A DNA stretch of 64,000 nt from an uncultured Bryobacteraceae bacterium (GTDB taxonomy: Bacteria; Acidobacteriota; Terriglobia; Bryobacterales; Bryobacteraceae): positions 1-64,000 of the forward strand of contig CALJAM010000030.1 in NCBI GenBank assembly GCA_938027685.1, read 5' to 3'. Shown piece after piece: positions 1-7,743 of the stretch; the stretch's first letter is position 1, and each line of letters starts with the position of its first letter. The translations under genes were made by a program, and so were the position numbers. The notes under the pieces were generated by a model, which did not search any database, had not been told where the DNA came from, and saw only the letters and a list, made by a program, of their open reading frames with translations.

Positions 1-500
1 TCCCGCGCATTGAGCGCCAGATTCAAAAGCACCTGCTCGAGCTGGGTCGGATCTACCCGCACATTGCCCGCGTCGGGCTCCAGCTCCAGGCGGATCTCGA
101 TGTGCTCTCCGATGACGCGACGCAGCAGTTTGCCGGTTTCCTCCACAAGGGCATTCACCCGCACCACGCGCGGCTGGGCCACTGCCCGCGATCCGGGAGT
201 CATGAACTGCCAGACCTCGCGTCCTATCATCTGCTCGGCGGCGTAACCGAACATGCGGGCCAGGGCCGAGTTCAAATCCCGGATGACTCCCCGCTCGTGA
301 ATCAGAAGGCCCTCGAAGGCGGCCTCAGAAAACAGGCGGAAGCGTTCTTCGCTCCGCTGGAGTTCGTGTTCCACCCGCAGACGGTTTCGCAATTCGCTCT
401 GGAATTGCGCGGCTCTTTTTCTCGCCCGTTGCAGCGCCAGTGCGAGCACCGCGCATCCCGCGGCCGGCAAGCCCGCCAGAAACCAGCTCCACGGTTGCAT
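1..500 (-). CDS. PAS-domain sensor histidine kinase, 5' part, internally deleted
   Basis: The gene reads leftward from ATG at 500 and runs off the window. The first 26 residues form a membrane anchor (WFLAGLPAAGCAVLALAL). A short coiled linker leads into the first half of a PAS domain (RSEERFRLFSEAAFEGLL, then FGYAAEQMIGREVW). Directly after FMTPGSR the reading frame continues with RVNALVEETGKLLRR and DPTQLEQVLLNLALNAR. In this family those blocks lie after the HisKA dimerisation helix, at the start of the HATPase N-box. The second half of PAS and the whole H-box with its phospho-histidine are therefore absent, with no frame change. The product could not autophosphorylate conventionally, so it is either a decayed gene or an assembly collapse between repeats. 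The open frame extends upstream of 500 to about 624, but no ATG, GTG or TTG lies there. Confidence 0.75.
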   Translation of the reverse strand, partial: MQPWSWFLAGLPAAGCAVLALALQRARKRAAQFQSELRNRLRVEHELQRSEERFRLFSEAAFEGLLIHERGVIRDLNSALARMFGYAAEQMIGREVWQFMTPGSRAVAQPRVVRVNALVEETGKLLRRVIGEHIEIRLELEPDAGNVRVDPTQLEQVLLNLALNAR

Positions 501-691
501 CGCGCCGTTTTCTACAGTTTCGCTTAACTCTGCGGGGAAGGAAAGGGCCTGCTTTTTCTGGACAGGCAGGGTGAAACCGCTGCCGGAGAGGGGGAAGGGG
601 ATCCCAGAAAGCGCCGAGCCCCGTCAGCTTACAAGCGTCGACGAAGCGGCGCACAGGGCAGGCAAAGCCCGTTCAGCAGGGGGGCAAAAGC

Positions 692-1351
692 TCAATTTTC
701 CGCTTCAAGCCGGAGGACGCGGGTCTCTTGCGAGCCAAAAGCATCCCGCCGCTCCAACGAGGGCTCCTGAGGCGCCAAACGTGCCACCGCCGAAGGCGCC
801 GTGCGCGCCGGGGCACGCGCGCTCGATGCGGTCCGCTGCCCGCCTCGATTGAGCGAGTTCAGCATGGCCAGCAGCCGCGCCTCGAACTTCCCGCTGCTCG
901 ACAGTTTGACCCAGCCGCGCTTCCACCCTAGCGAGCCGCGTGGGGCAGTGTAAGAGATACGCAGCCGGACCTCGCAACCCCGGTTTTTCGGCACGGTTTC
1001 GAGCATGGCCGATTCCACGCGCACGCTGCGCACATCGCCCGTCACGCCGTCTTCAGCGGCAATGAATTCCCGGAGATCCCCGGTCGCCCGCAATCGCGCC
1101 AAACGCCTTTCGTCCGCCCATATGAACGAGGCGATCGTGCCCGCGGGATCCTTGCCGACGAGGCGGAAACCCTCCGAGTTAAGCAGGCGCGCCGCCTCGG
1201 GCCATAGCGCGTCGCAGGAGCGGGCAAACCAGCGCGGATCGGCGGAAGGTTGCGTGCTGGTGCGGAAGCGGGCGCCCGAAAGTTCCAGGCAGCCCTGGCA
1301 GATCAGTCCGGCGGCAATCAGGGCCGTCGCGGTAGGTAGTCGGCGCTGCAT
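692..1351 (-). CDS. predicted secreted/lipoprotein of unknown function
   Basis: This 219-residue protein begins with a basic n-region and a hydrophobic stretch (RRLPTATALIAAGLICQGC) that looks like an export signal. The Cys suggests a lipobox, but the -3 residue is atypical. The body contains Trp and Cys residues and a beta-rich middle (VRLRISYTAP, GWKRGWVKL), followed by a low-complexity Ala/Arg/Pro C-terminus. I chose ATG 1351 over the upstream ATG 1381 because the signal peptide begins there and a GGA lies about 11 nt upstream. It is divergent from the PLP enzyme at 1538. No family is recognised. Confidence 0.6.
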   Translation of the reverse strand: MQRRLPTATALIAAGLICQGCLELSGARFRTSTQPSADPRWFARSCDALWPEAARLLNSEGFRLVGKDPAGTIASFIWADERRLARLRATGDLREFIAAEDGVTGDVRSVRVESAMLETVPKNRGCEVRLRISYTAPRGSLGWKRGWVKLSSSGKFEARLLAMLNSLNRGGQRTASSARAPARTAPSAVARLAPQEPSLERRDAFGSQETRVLRLEAEN

Positions 1352-1537
1352 ATGCCTGTTTCCGGAAATTCCGGCTCCCACCTACTCAATTAACGCTCAA
1401 GTCCACGAAAAAACAACGGTAATTTCGTACTCGCGGCTCTAGAAGGCGGTACTAATACTTCCGATAGTCCGGCCCTGCCACCCTGCGGGCTACCGCAAGT
1501 GCTATGCTGGGCGCAACACCAGTACCCGGAGGTTGCC

Positions 1538-2755
1538 ATGGGCACCCGCAGGAGCTTTCTCGCCGGCGCACTGGCGGCCCCCGCCGTCGTCTCAGGCAGG
1601 CGCTATTCGGCCGTTGAAATCGGGCGAATGCTCGCGCGGGGCGACGTCCGCGGCAGGCTCAGCAAAGAGGATCTGCCCACGCCGGCCCTGCTGCTGGACC
1701 TCGATGCCTTCGAATGGAACGTCAGCCGCATGGCCGAGCACCTGCGCCGCCACGGCCTGGCTTTTCGCCCGCACGGCAAGACGCACAAGTGCGCCGAGAT
1801 CGCGCGGCGGCTCATTCGCGCCGGGGCCGTAGGATGCTGCGCGGCCAAGATCAGCGAAGCTGAGGCATTCGCCCGCGAAGGCATCGGAGGATTGCTCATC
1901 ACCACGCCTGTGGTCGGCCGCGACAAAATCGAGCGGGCCGTGCGGCTCGCCCGCCGCCGGCCCGACACGATCTTCTCGGTCGACAACCCGCGTAACGTGG
2001 CCGACCTGGACGAAGCCGCCCGCGCCGCTGGGATCCGCCTCAACCTGGCAATCGATCTCCATGTCGGGCGCCGTACCGGGGTGATGCCGGGCGAACCCGC
2101 CCTGCGGCTGGCCGAACAGATCCAATCGCTGCGCCACGTCCGGCTGGCCGGCCTGCAGGCTTACGCGGGCCATGCTTCGCACGTGGTCGGGTTCGAACGG
2201 CGTCGTCAGGTCTCCCGCGAGGCGATGGAACAAGCCGTCCACACGCGCCGCCTGCTCGAGTCCAAGGGCATCCCGTGTCCCCTGTTGAGCGGAGGTTCTA
2301 CGGGAACCTACAACATAGACGTCGAAATTCCCGGCATTACCGAATTGCAGCCGGGCAGTTTCATCTTCATGGACGTGGATTACAACCGCATCGGCGGGCG
2401 CGACGGCGATTTTTACGGCGATTTCCGCAACGCACTCACCGTACTGAGCACCGTGATCAGCAAGCCCTCCGCCGACACCGCCATAGTCGACGCCGGGCTG
2501 AAGGCCTTCTCGACCGACAAGCCGTTTCCGCCCGAATGCCGAACGCGGCAGGGCATCAGCTACAGCTTCGCCGGTGACGAGCACGGCCGGCTCACCTTGA
2601 GCGGCGAAGCGCGCCGTCTCGAACTCGGTGACCGAATCGAGTTCGTCATCCCGCACTGCGATCCCACGGTCAACCTTTACGACAGGATCTACTGCGTTCG
2701 TGGCGAACTCGTCGAGGCCTGCTGGCGTATCACCGCCCGCGGTATGAGCCAGTAG
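1538..2755 (+). CDS. D-threonine aldolase / D-serine dehydratase-like PLP enzyme
   Basis: This 405-residue fold-type III PLP enzyme has an alanine-racemase-like N-terminal barrel. The Schiff-base lysine is in FRPHGKTHK. The barrel continues through IDLHVGRRTGV and LSGGSTGTYN, and the C-terminal beta domain carries a metal-site motif IPHCDPTVNLYD. The His-X-Asp arrangement resembles D-threonine aldolases, while eukaryotic D-serine dehydratases have His-X-Cys. The N-terminus is a Tat-like signal (TRRSFLAGALAAPAVV), so the enzyme is probably exported. ATG 1538 is preferred over an upstream ATG at 1499 because GGAGG lies 6 nt before it and the Tat signal starts there. The likely role is cleavage or dehydration of D-beta-hydroxy amino acids; the exact substrate is unknown. 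Confidence 0.85.
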   Translation: MGTRRSFLAGALAAPAVVSGRRYSAVEIGRMLARGDVRGRLSKEDLPTPALLLDLDAFEWNVSRMAEHLRRHGLAFRPHGKTHKCAEIARRLIRAGAVGCCAAKISEAEAFAREGIGGLLITTPVVGRDKIERAVRLARRRPDTIFSVDNPRNVADLDEAARAAGIRLNLAIDLHVGRRTGVMPGEPALRLAEQIQSLRHVRLAGLQAYAGHASHVVGFERRRQVSREAMEQAVHTRRLLESKGIPCPLLSGGSTGTYNIDVEIPGITELQPGSFIFMDVDYNRIGGRDGDFYGDFRNALTVLSTVISKPSADTAIVDAGLKAFSTDKPFPPECRTRQGISYSFAGDEHGRLTLSGEARRLELGDRIEFVIPHCDPTVNLYDRIYCVRGELVEACWRITARGMSQ

Positions 2756-2761
2756 CACGCC

Positions 2762-3919
2762 TCATGCGCGAGCCTCGTAGGCGAGCCGGCCCGCAAGCCA
2801 GGTCCGGCGGACGCTCAGTCGTCCGCGCGAGCCTTCCAGTGTAAACTCCACAACGTCTCCCAGTTCCCCGGCCTCCAGGCCGCGTTGGCGGCCCGCCAGC
2901 CGAACGACACGCGCCGGGTTGAGCGTCGCCATGGTCACCGCCTGAGCGGGACTTAGACCGGCCAGCTTCATGAGGTTCTCGATCCCACGGTCCATGCGCA
3001 GCGCCGATCCCGCCAGCCTGTTCTGACCCGCGAGCACCACCCGATGATCCTCGGTAAGTTCGACCTCTTGCTCGCCAAGCCGGTAGCGGCCGGGCGGGCA
3101 ATCCGCCGGCGCGGTGGCGTCGGTCACCAAGAATGAACGCTCCAGCCCTTTGGCACGCAGCGCGACTTTTAAAAAGCATGTGGGTAGGTGGATGCCGTCC
3201 ACGATGAAACCTGCGGCCAGCCGGTCTTCCGCCAATTGCTCCCAGATGTAATTGGGGTGGCGCGGCAACATCATGTGGGCTCCGTTGCCCAGGTGGGTCG
3301 AAACTGTAGCCCCCGCGCGCACAGCCTCCGCAATATGCGCGCCGTCAGCGGCCGTATGGCCGATCGCCACCGTAACACCCTCGGCCACCAGTGCTTCGAT
3401 GAATGCGGGTGCCTGCGGCCATTCCGGGGCCAGAGTCACCAGGCGGATTGTCCCCTCTGCCGCGTCCTGGAGCCGGTGGAACTCATCGAGATCCGGAGGA
3501 CGCACCCATCGCGCCGGGTGGGCCCCGCGCGGGCCGTCTTCGGGAGAAATATAGGGACCCTCGAGATGAATCCCGGCGATGGCCTCGCCCTCCGGCGCCG
3601 CGCGGCGCGCCCGTACAAGGTTTCGCACCGCGGCCAGCATCTGTTCCGGAGCTCCGGTGATAACGGTGGCAAACACCCGCGTCACTCCCGTCGCGAATAG
3701 CGCACGAAGGGAGCCAAGAATCTGCTCGGGGGAGGTCCGGGGATCGTTGTAATCGACGCCGGCGAATCCGTTGATTTGTAAGTCAACGAAACCGGGCGCC
3801 AGCCAGGTCTCGCCCAGCTCCGCCGCCGATTCCCGCACGGCGCGGATGACGCCGTCGAACTCGATGACGACAGGGGTGCCGCGAAGCACATCCCGACCGT
3901 GACATTGTGCGGGGCTCAT
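2762..3919 (-). CDS. nagA: N-acetylglucosamine-6-phosphate deacetylase
   Basis: This 385-residue amidohydrolase removes acetate from GlcNAc-6-phosphate in amino-sugar and peptidoglycan recycling. Family signatures are in order: PGFVDLQINGFAGVDYN (NagA replaces the usual HxH), HLEGPY near residue 118 with the metal-ligand Glu, GHTAA near 187, THLGNGAH near 208, DGIHL and VTDATAP with the catalytic Asp. The length is normal. ATG 3919 is chosen because a purine-rich GTGGAAAAAAC precedes it; an in-frame ATG at 3943 lacks this. It converges on the PLP enzyme gene with a 6-bp gap. No other nag gene is adjacent, so regulation cannot be inferred. Confidence 0.9.
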   Translation of the reverse strand: MSPAQCHGRDVLRGTPVVIEFDGVIRAVRESAAELGETWLAPGFVDLQINGFAGVDYNDPRTSPEQILGSLRALFATGVTRVFATVITGAPEQMLAAVRNLVRARRAAPEGEAIAGIHLEGPYISPEDGPRGAHPARWVRPPDLDEFHRLQDAAEGTIRLVTLAPEWPQAPAFIEALVAEGVTVAIGHTAADGAHIAEAVRAGATVSTHLGNGAHMMLPRHPNYIWEQLAEDRLAAGFIVDGIHLPTCFLKVALRAKGLERSFLVTDATAPADCPPGRYRLGEQEVELTEDHRVVLAGQNRLAGSALRMDRGIENLMKLAGLSPAQAVTMATLNPARVVRLAGRQRGLEAGELGDVVEFTLEGSRGRLSVRRTWLAGRLAYEARA

Positions 3920-4172
3920 GTTTTTTCCACACCTTTCGCACAATCCGCGCGGGCCAAACTACTCAACCGGCGCGCGAAAAAACCTGATGAAACCGGTACC
4001 GACGGCCTCCCGAACCTCTGGCACGAAGGTTCCGAGCGGCGCTATAAAGTTCAGAGAGGCTCGGTCGAGTGCGCCCGGGCCTTCCACAATTCTCGGGGGA
4101 GGGAAGGGCCCGCGGCGCACTCTTGACGTTGTCCGCTCCTCCTGCCTGCGCCCGAGTCAAGGACATCCGTGT

Positions 4173-5117
4173 TCACCGGTCTTGAACGGGTTCGGGCGCC
4201 GGCACGGGGGTCAGCCAGCCGTACCGGTCCGGCTTCGACCCTTCGACGATGGCAAAGAACTCTCTCTGCAAGGCCTCGGTGATTGGTCCACGCCGCCCCG
4301 CTCCCACCACGATGCGATCGACGGAGCGAATGGGAGTGATCTCAGCCGCGGTTCCCGTAAAGAAAAGCTCGTCGGCGAGGTAAAGCATCTCGCGCGGTAT
4401 CAGGGTCTCGACCACGGGAATCCCCAGCTCGCCCGCCAGTCGAATCACCGTGTCGCGGGTGATCCCGGGCAGCACCGAGGCCCCCAGGGGCGGCGTGAGG
4501 ATCCGGCCGTCTCGGACCACAAAGAGGTTCTCGCCCGACCCCTCGCTGACATAGCCGGCCGCGTCCAACGCGATTCCTTCGTCGTAGCCGTTCGTCACAG
4601 CCTCCATCTTGATGAGCTGAGAATTCATGTAATTGGCGCCTGCCTTGGCCATGGCCGGCAGAGTGTCCGGCGCCAGCCGACGCCAACTGGAAACACAGAC
4701 GTCGACACCGCGGGCCAGCGCCTCCTCCCCGAGGTAGCGGCCCCACTCCCAACAGGCGAAGAAAACCTCCACGGGATTGCGACAGCCGTAGATGCCCATT
4801 TCGCCGTAGCCGCGGAGCACGATCGGCCGGATGTAACAGGACTCCAGGCGGTTGACCCGGACCAGCTCCACCGCGGCCTCCGCCAGTTGCTCCAGGCTAT
4901 AGCCCACTTCCATGCGGTAAACCTTCGCCGAATCCAGCATCCGCCGCAGGTGGTCGCGCAAGCGAAAGATCGCAGGCCCGCGGGCCGTCGCATAGCAGCG
5001 AATGCCCTCGAAAACCGAACTGCCGTAGCTGACCACGTGCGAAAGGACATGAATGCGGGCTTCCTGCCAGGGAATGAATCTGCCGTTGTGCCAGATCTTC
5101 TCCGTGGGCTTCAACAT
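4173..5117 (-). CDS. ilvE: branched-chain amino acid aminotransferase
   Basis: This 314-residue fold-type IV PLP aminotransferase interconverts Leu/Ile/Val and their 2-oxo acids. It has the PLP lysine in [11 protein letters not shown] (about residue 158), the RxxR-like pocket segment [12 protein letters not shown], the EGSGENLF motif and the LPGITRDTV phosphate-cup motif. The start is taken as ATG 5117, not 5126, because a perfect TATAAT (5130-5125 on this strand) ends exactly 7 nt upstream. That places transcription initiation on the start codon, so the mRNA would be leaderless with no Shine-Dalgarno. It is divergent from the HAD gene and shares a palindromic -10 with it. Confidence 0.92.
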   Translation of the reverse strand: MLKPTEKIWHNGRFIPWQEARIHVLSHVVSYGSSVFEGIRCYATARGPAIFRLRDHLRRMLDSAKVYRMEVGYSLEQLAEAAVELVRVNRLESCYIRPIVLRGYGEMGIYGCRNPVEVFFACWEWGRYLGEEALARGVDVCVSSWRRLAPDTLPAMAKAGANYMNSQLIKMEAVTNGYDEGIALDAAGYVSEGSGENLFVVRDGRILTPPLGASVLPGITRDTVIRLAGELGIPVVETLIPREMLYLADELFFTGTAAEITPIRSVDRIVVGAGRRGPITEALQREFFAIVEGSKPDRYGWLTPVPAPEPVQDR

Positions 5118-5124
5118 GCAAGTC

Positions 5125-5132
5125 ATTATAAT
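5125..5132. promoter_or_regulatory. palindromic shared -10 box of the divergent ilvE/HAD pair
   Basis: ATTATAAT is self-complementary, so a perfect TATAAT is present on both strands within 8 bp. On the minus strand it lies 7 nt before ilvE ATG 5117. On the plus strand it would give a short leader of about 43 nt before the GTG of the HAD gene. No good TTGACA was found on either side. Only one polymerase could use the site at a time, which implies mutually exclusive transcription. Confidence 0.55.
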
Positions 5133-5181
5133 GGAGGATATCGTCGGCGCGCCCGCGACTAGGACGCCATTGGAGCAGGCA

Positions 5182-5802
5182 GTGTCCTACGACGCAGTCC
5201 TGTTTGATTTCGACGGGGTCTTGGCCGACACTGAGCCGCTGCACTACGAAGCCTGGCGCGACGCCCTGAAACCGTTAGGTATAACGTTAGATTGGGCATT
5301 CTATCGCTCTGAGCTGATCGGGGTTAGTGATCGAGAGCTCGTCGAGCGCCTTGCGCGCACCCGCCGGCCGCCCCTACAGGCGGCTCTCTTGTGGGCGCGC
5401 TTTGCCAACAAGCAGCGCTTGTTCCTGGAAAAGGCCCTGGCGCGACCGCCCATCCCCAAGGAGAATATCGAGCTAATAAGCTCCTTGAAGAACAGAAAGT
5501 TAGCGCTTGTAACCTCCACCTCCATCTTAGAAATCCGCCCCCTGTTGCAAGCCGCAGACCTGCTTGAACGCTTCCACGTCATAGTCACCGCTGAAGACGT
5601 CAACCGCCACAAGCCGGATCCGGAGCCTTACCTGGTAGCCGCGCGTCGCTTGGGCGCGCGGCGCGCCCTTGCTGTCGAGGACTCCGACGCCGGTGAACGG
5701 GCCGCGCGCGATGCCGGTCTCGAAGTCGTACGCGTCCATTCGGTGGCCGAGGTCCCGAAAGCAGTCCTGAGCCGGCTCGCCGATGGCGGCCAGAATCTTT
5801 GA
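5182..5802 (+). CDS. HAD-superfamily phosphatase/phosphoglucomutase-like
   Basis: This 206-residue subclass IA HAD protein has [17 protein letters not shown] at the N-terminus (nucleophile Asp and acid/base Asp), a helical cap, LALVTSTS with motif II Ser/Thr, HKPDPEPYL with the motif III Lys, and [12 protein letters not shown] with the motif IV acidic residues. This is the beta-phosphoglucomutase/GS1-like pattern; the substrate is unknown. The start is taken as GTG 5182, with GGAG 6 nt upstream, instead of ATG 5131, which lies inside the -10 box and would add a tail unlike the family. Confidence 0.8.
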   Translation: MSYDAVLFDFDGVLADTEPLHYEAWRDALKPLGITLDWAFYRSELIGVSDRELVERLARTRRPPLQAALLWARFANKQRLFLEKALARPPIPKENIELISSLKNRKLALVTSTSILEIRPLLQAADLLERFHVIVTAEDVNRHKPDPEPYLVAARRLGARRALAVEDSDAGERAARDAGLEVVRVHSVAEVPKAVLSRLADGGQNL

Positions 5803-6106
5803 ACCGCGCCGCAATGTGCCGGAGGGCCTCCAGCTCACCAAGAGGCTGAGTTGGGTCTGAAGCGAGCCCGATTCCGGGCCCGAAGTTCGCCATGGAAGAT
5901 TGGGAGGGGAAACCGTAGGGGTTCGTGGGGTCCCATAGGGCGGCCAGGCAGGCCGGCAAGCGGGTGCGGCGCTGTTGCCGGCCGGTTCAGTGGCGGGCCA
6001 CGAAAGGCGACGTGGATCAGGCAAGGAGACGCAGGCCGCCATCGCTGGTCCGATAATAAGTATTATGTAAACTTCTGCCCGGTGGGTCTCCTCCCTCCTC
6101 CTGTGC
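5803..6106. other. intergenic region between HAD gene and Nramp gene
   Basis: About 300 bp with no convincing reading frame. I looked for a manganese riboswitch ahead of the Nramp gene and did not recognise its conserved core. There is an AT-rich patch near 6050-6070 (ATAATAAGTATTATG) that could hold a promoter. Otherwise I see nothing in it. Confidence 0.4.
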
Positions 6107-6112
6107 TAGATT
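6107..6112 (+). promoter_or_regulatory. extended -10 box, predicted leaderless start of the Nramp gene
   Basis: TGcTAGATT is an extended -10 whose hexamer ends exactly 7 nt before ATG 6120. No Shine-Dalgarno is present between the box and the ATG. Confidence 0.45.
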
Positions 6113-6119
6113 GGCTCCC

Positions 6120-7496
6120 ATGATCGCAGGCTCCGCGGTCCTCAAGGACCCTTACGGCCTTGACCCTGCCGACATCCAGTCACCGCCCCGCGGCCTTCCG
6201 GCCATCCTTCGCCGCATCGGCCCGGGCATGATCCTCTGCGCGTCCATTGTCGGCTCGGGCGAGTTGATCGCCACGACGGCGTTGGGCGCGCAAGTCGGTT
6301 ACACGGCGCTCTGGGTCATTCTGCTCAGTTGCTTCGTCAAGCCCATCGTGCAGGCCGAGATGGGCCGTTACACGATTGCCACCGGCGAGACGGGCTTGGC
6401 GGCGTTCGATCAGGTTCCGGGACCGCGCTGGCGCGTCAACTGGATCGTTTGGGCCTGGGCGGCCATGGTGTCCATTACTCTGTTCCAGGTCGGCGCCATG
6501 TACGCCGGCGTCTCGCAGGTCATGCACTCGCTTCTGCCGGCGGTTCCCATCAATGCCTGGGTGGTGCTGTTGCTGGCCCTGACGCTGGCGTTGCTTCTCG
6601 GTGGCGGCTACCAACGGATCGAGCGGCTGGCCATGGTCAAGGTCGGCCTGTTCACGATGCTCACGGTTCTCGCGGCGATCCTGATGACGCGGATGCCGCA
6701 GTACTTTTCTTGGCGCCAGCTTCTGGAAGGGCTCAAGTTGAGGTTGCCTCCCGGCGGGCTGACGCGCGCCGTGGGCGTTTTTGGGATCACGGGCGTGGGG
6801 GCCACGGAGTTCTTCATGTACCCGTACTGGTGCGTCGAAAAGGGATACGCGCGTTTCACAGGGCGACGTGACGGAACCGAGTCGTGGCGCGCCCGCGCCT
6901 TGGGCTGGATCCGCGTCATGCAGGTGGACATCTTCGCTTCGATGCTGATCTACACGGTGGCTACAGTCGCTTTTTATCTGCTGGGCGCAGGCATCCTCCA
7001 CGGCATGGGGCTGCGCCCCGCCGCCGATGCCATGATCGCGGTGCTTTCGAACATGTACACGCAGACGCTGGGAGGCTGGGCGCTGTGGGTGTTCTACGCA
7101 GGCGCCATCGCCACGCTCTACGGGACCGTCTTCGCGGCTACGGCGGCGCACTCGCGCCTGTACGCCGACATGGTCCGACTGATGGGTTTCTTCCCTGCCG
7201 GCGACTACCGGGCACGACTGCGCTGGCGCAGTCGCTTTGTATGGCTGCTGACCATCGTGCCGGCCATCCTTTACTGGATCTTTCGCGAGCCCGTGGGTAT
7301 GGTTTTCGTGGGCGGTCTGGCGCAGTTTCTCATGATTCCCGTGATCGCCGCCGGAACACTGTATCTGCGCCACCGCCGACTTCCGCGTGAAGTCAGGCCC
7401 TCGACCCTCACCACTCTGGCGGTCTGGTGCGCCTCCCTGGTCATCGGGGCCCTCATGGTTTACTACGTACTCCGCCAGCTGGGCCGGATCCTTTAG
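6120..7496 (+). CDS. Nramp-related divalent metal transporter
   Basis: This 458-residue inner-membrane protein has about 11 hydrophobic segments and belongs to the Nramp (MntH) superfamily. The first conserved helix reads GPGMILCASIVGSGELIATTALGAQ, where canonical Nramps carry the metal-binding DPGN. The sixth-helix region reads GVGATEFFMYPYWCVEKG in place of the metal-binding M-P-H motif. It is therefore in the divergent Nramp-related branch, whose substrate may be Mg2+, Al3+ or something else. ATG 6120 is chosen over TTG 6111 because of the -10 spacing. The stop codon TAG is formed by the outer three bases of the downstream transposon remnant. Confidence 0.85.
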   Translation: MIAGSAVLKDPYGLDPADIQSPPRGLPAILRRIGPGMILCASIVGSGELIATTALGAQVGYTALWVILLSCFVKPIVQAEMGRYTIATGETGLAAFDQVPGPRWRVNWIVWAWAAMVSITLFQVGAMYAGVSQVMHSLLPAVPINAWVVLLLALTLALLLGGGYQRIERLAMVKVGLFTMLTVLAAILMTRMPQYFSWRQLLEGLKLRLPPGGLTRAVGVFGITGVGATEFFMYPYWCVEKGYARFTGRRDGTESWRARALGWIRVMQVDIFASMLIYTVATVAFYLLGAGILHGMGLRPAADAMIAVLSNMYTQTLGGWALWVFYAGAIATLYGTVFAATAAHSRLYADMVRLMGFFPAGDYRARLRWRSRFVWLLTIVPAILYWIFREPVGMVFVGGLAQFLMIPVIAAGTLYLRHRRLPREVRPSTLTTLAVWCASLVIGALMVYYVLRQLGRIL

Positions 7497-7743
7497 GAGC
7501 CTGTTGAAAAGCCCGCCTGGGCCTTGTGAGTCAAAACATTTTGTGTCATCATTGTTTTATTCGTCCCCGGGACCCCGAGCAAACCCGAATCTTTAGCTAC
7601 GTCTCCCTCGAGCAGCGCATCTCCGCCGATTACCCCTCGCGCACCAGCCGGCCCTTGGTCGACCAAGTCCTCGCCGGCCGCTGATCAATACCATCGGAGT
7701 GAGTCCTCCGTCCCCACGGACCCCTTTGTTCAACAAACTCCTA
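7494..7743 (+). mobile_element. 250-bp transposon remnant with terminal inverted repeats
   Basis: The ends are inverted repeats: TAGGAGCCTGTTGAAAA at 7494-7510 and the complement of TAGGAGTTTGTTGAACA at 7727-7743, 14 of 17 matching. Inside, one forward frame from about 7540 to 7683 encodes RIFSYVSLEQRISADYPS and RPLVDQVLAGR followed by a stop. This matches the conserved N-terminus of IS1182-type transposases (FSYVSLEQRVPADHPLR). The rest of the transposase is gone. No clear target duplication is visible. Its outermost TAG on each side supplies the stop codon of both flanking convergent genes. Confidence 0.75.

Noticed and set aside
1592-2758. A 388-codon open frame on the minus strand opposite the PLP enzyme.
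   Set aside because: It is an antisense shadow of high GC codon use; the forward frame has all catalytic motifs.
3918-5162. A 414-codon forward open frame opposite ilvE.
   Set aside because: It is a shadow; ilvE on the minus strand has the full aminotransferase signature set.
5803-6106. Possible Mn2+ riboswitch ahead of the Nramp gene.
   Set aside because: The conserved yybP-ykoY core was not found and the gene appears leaderless.
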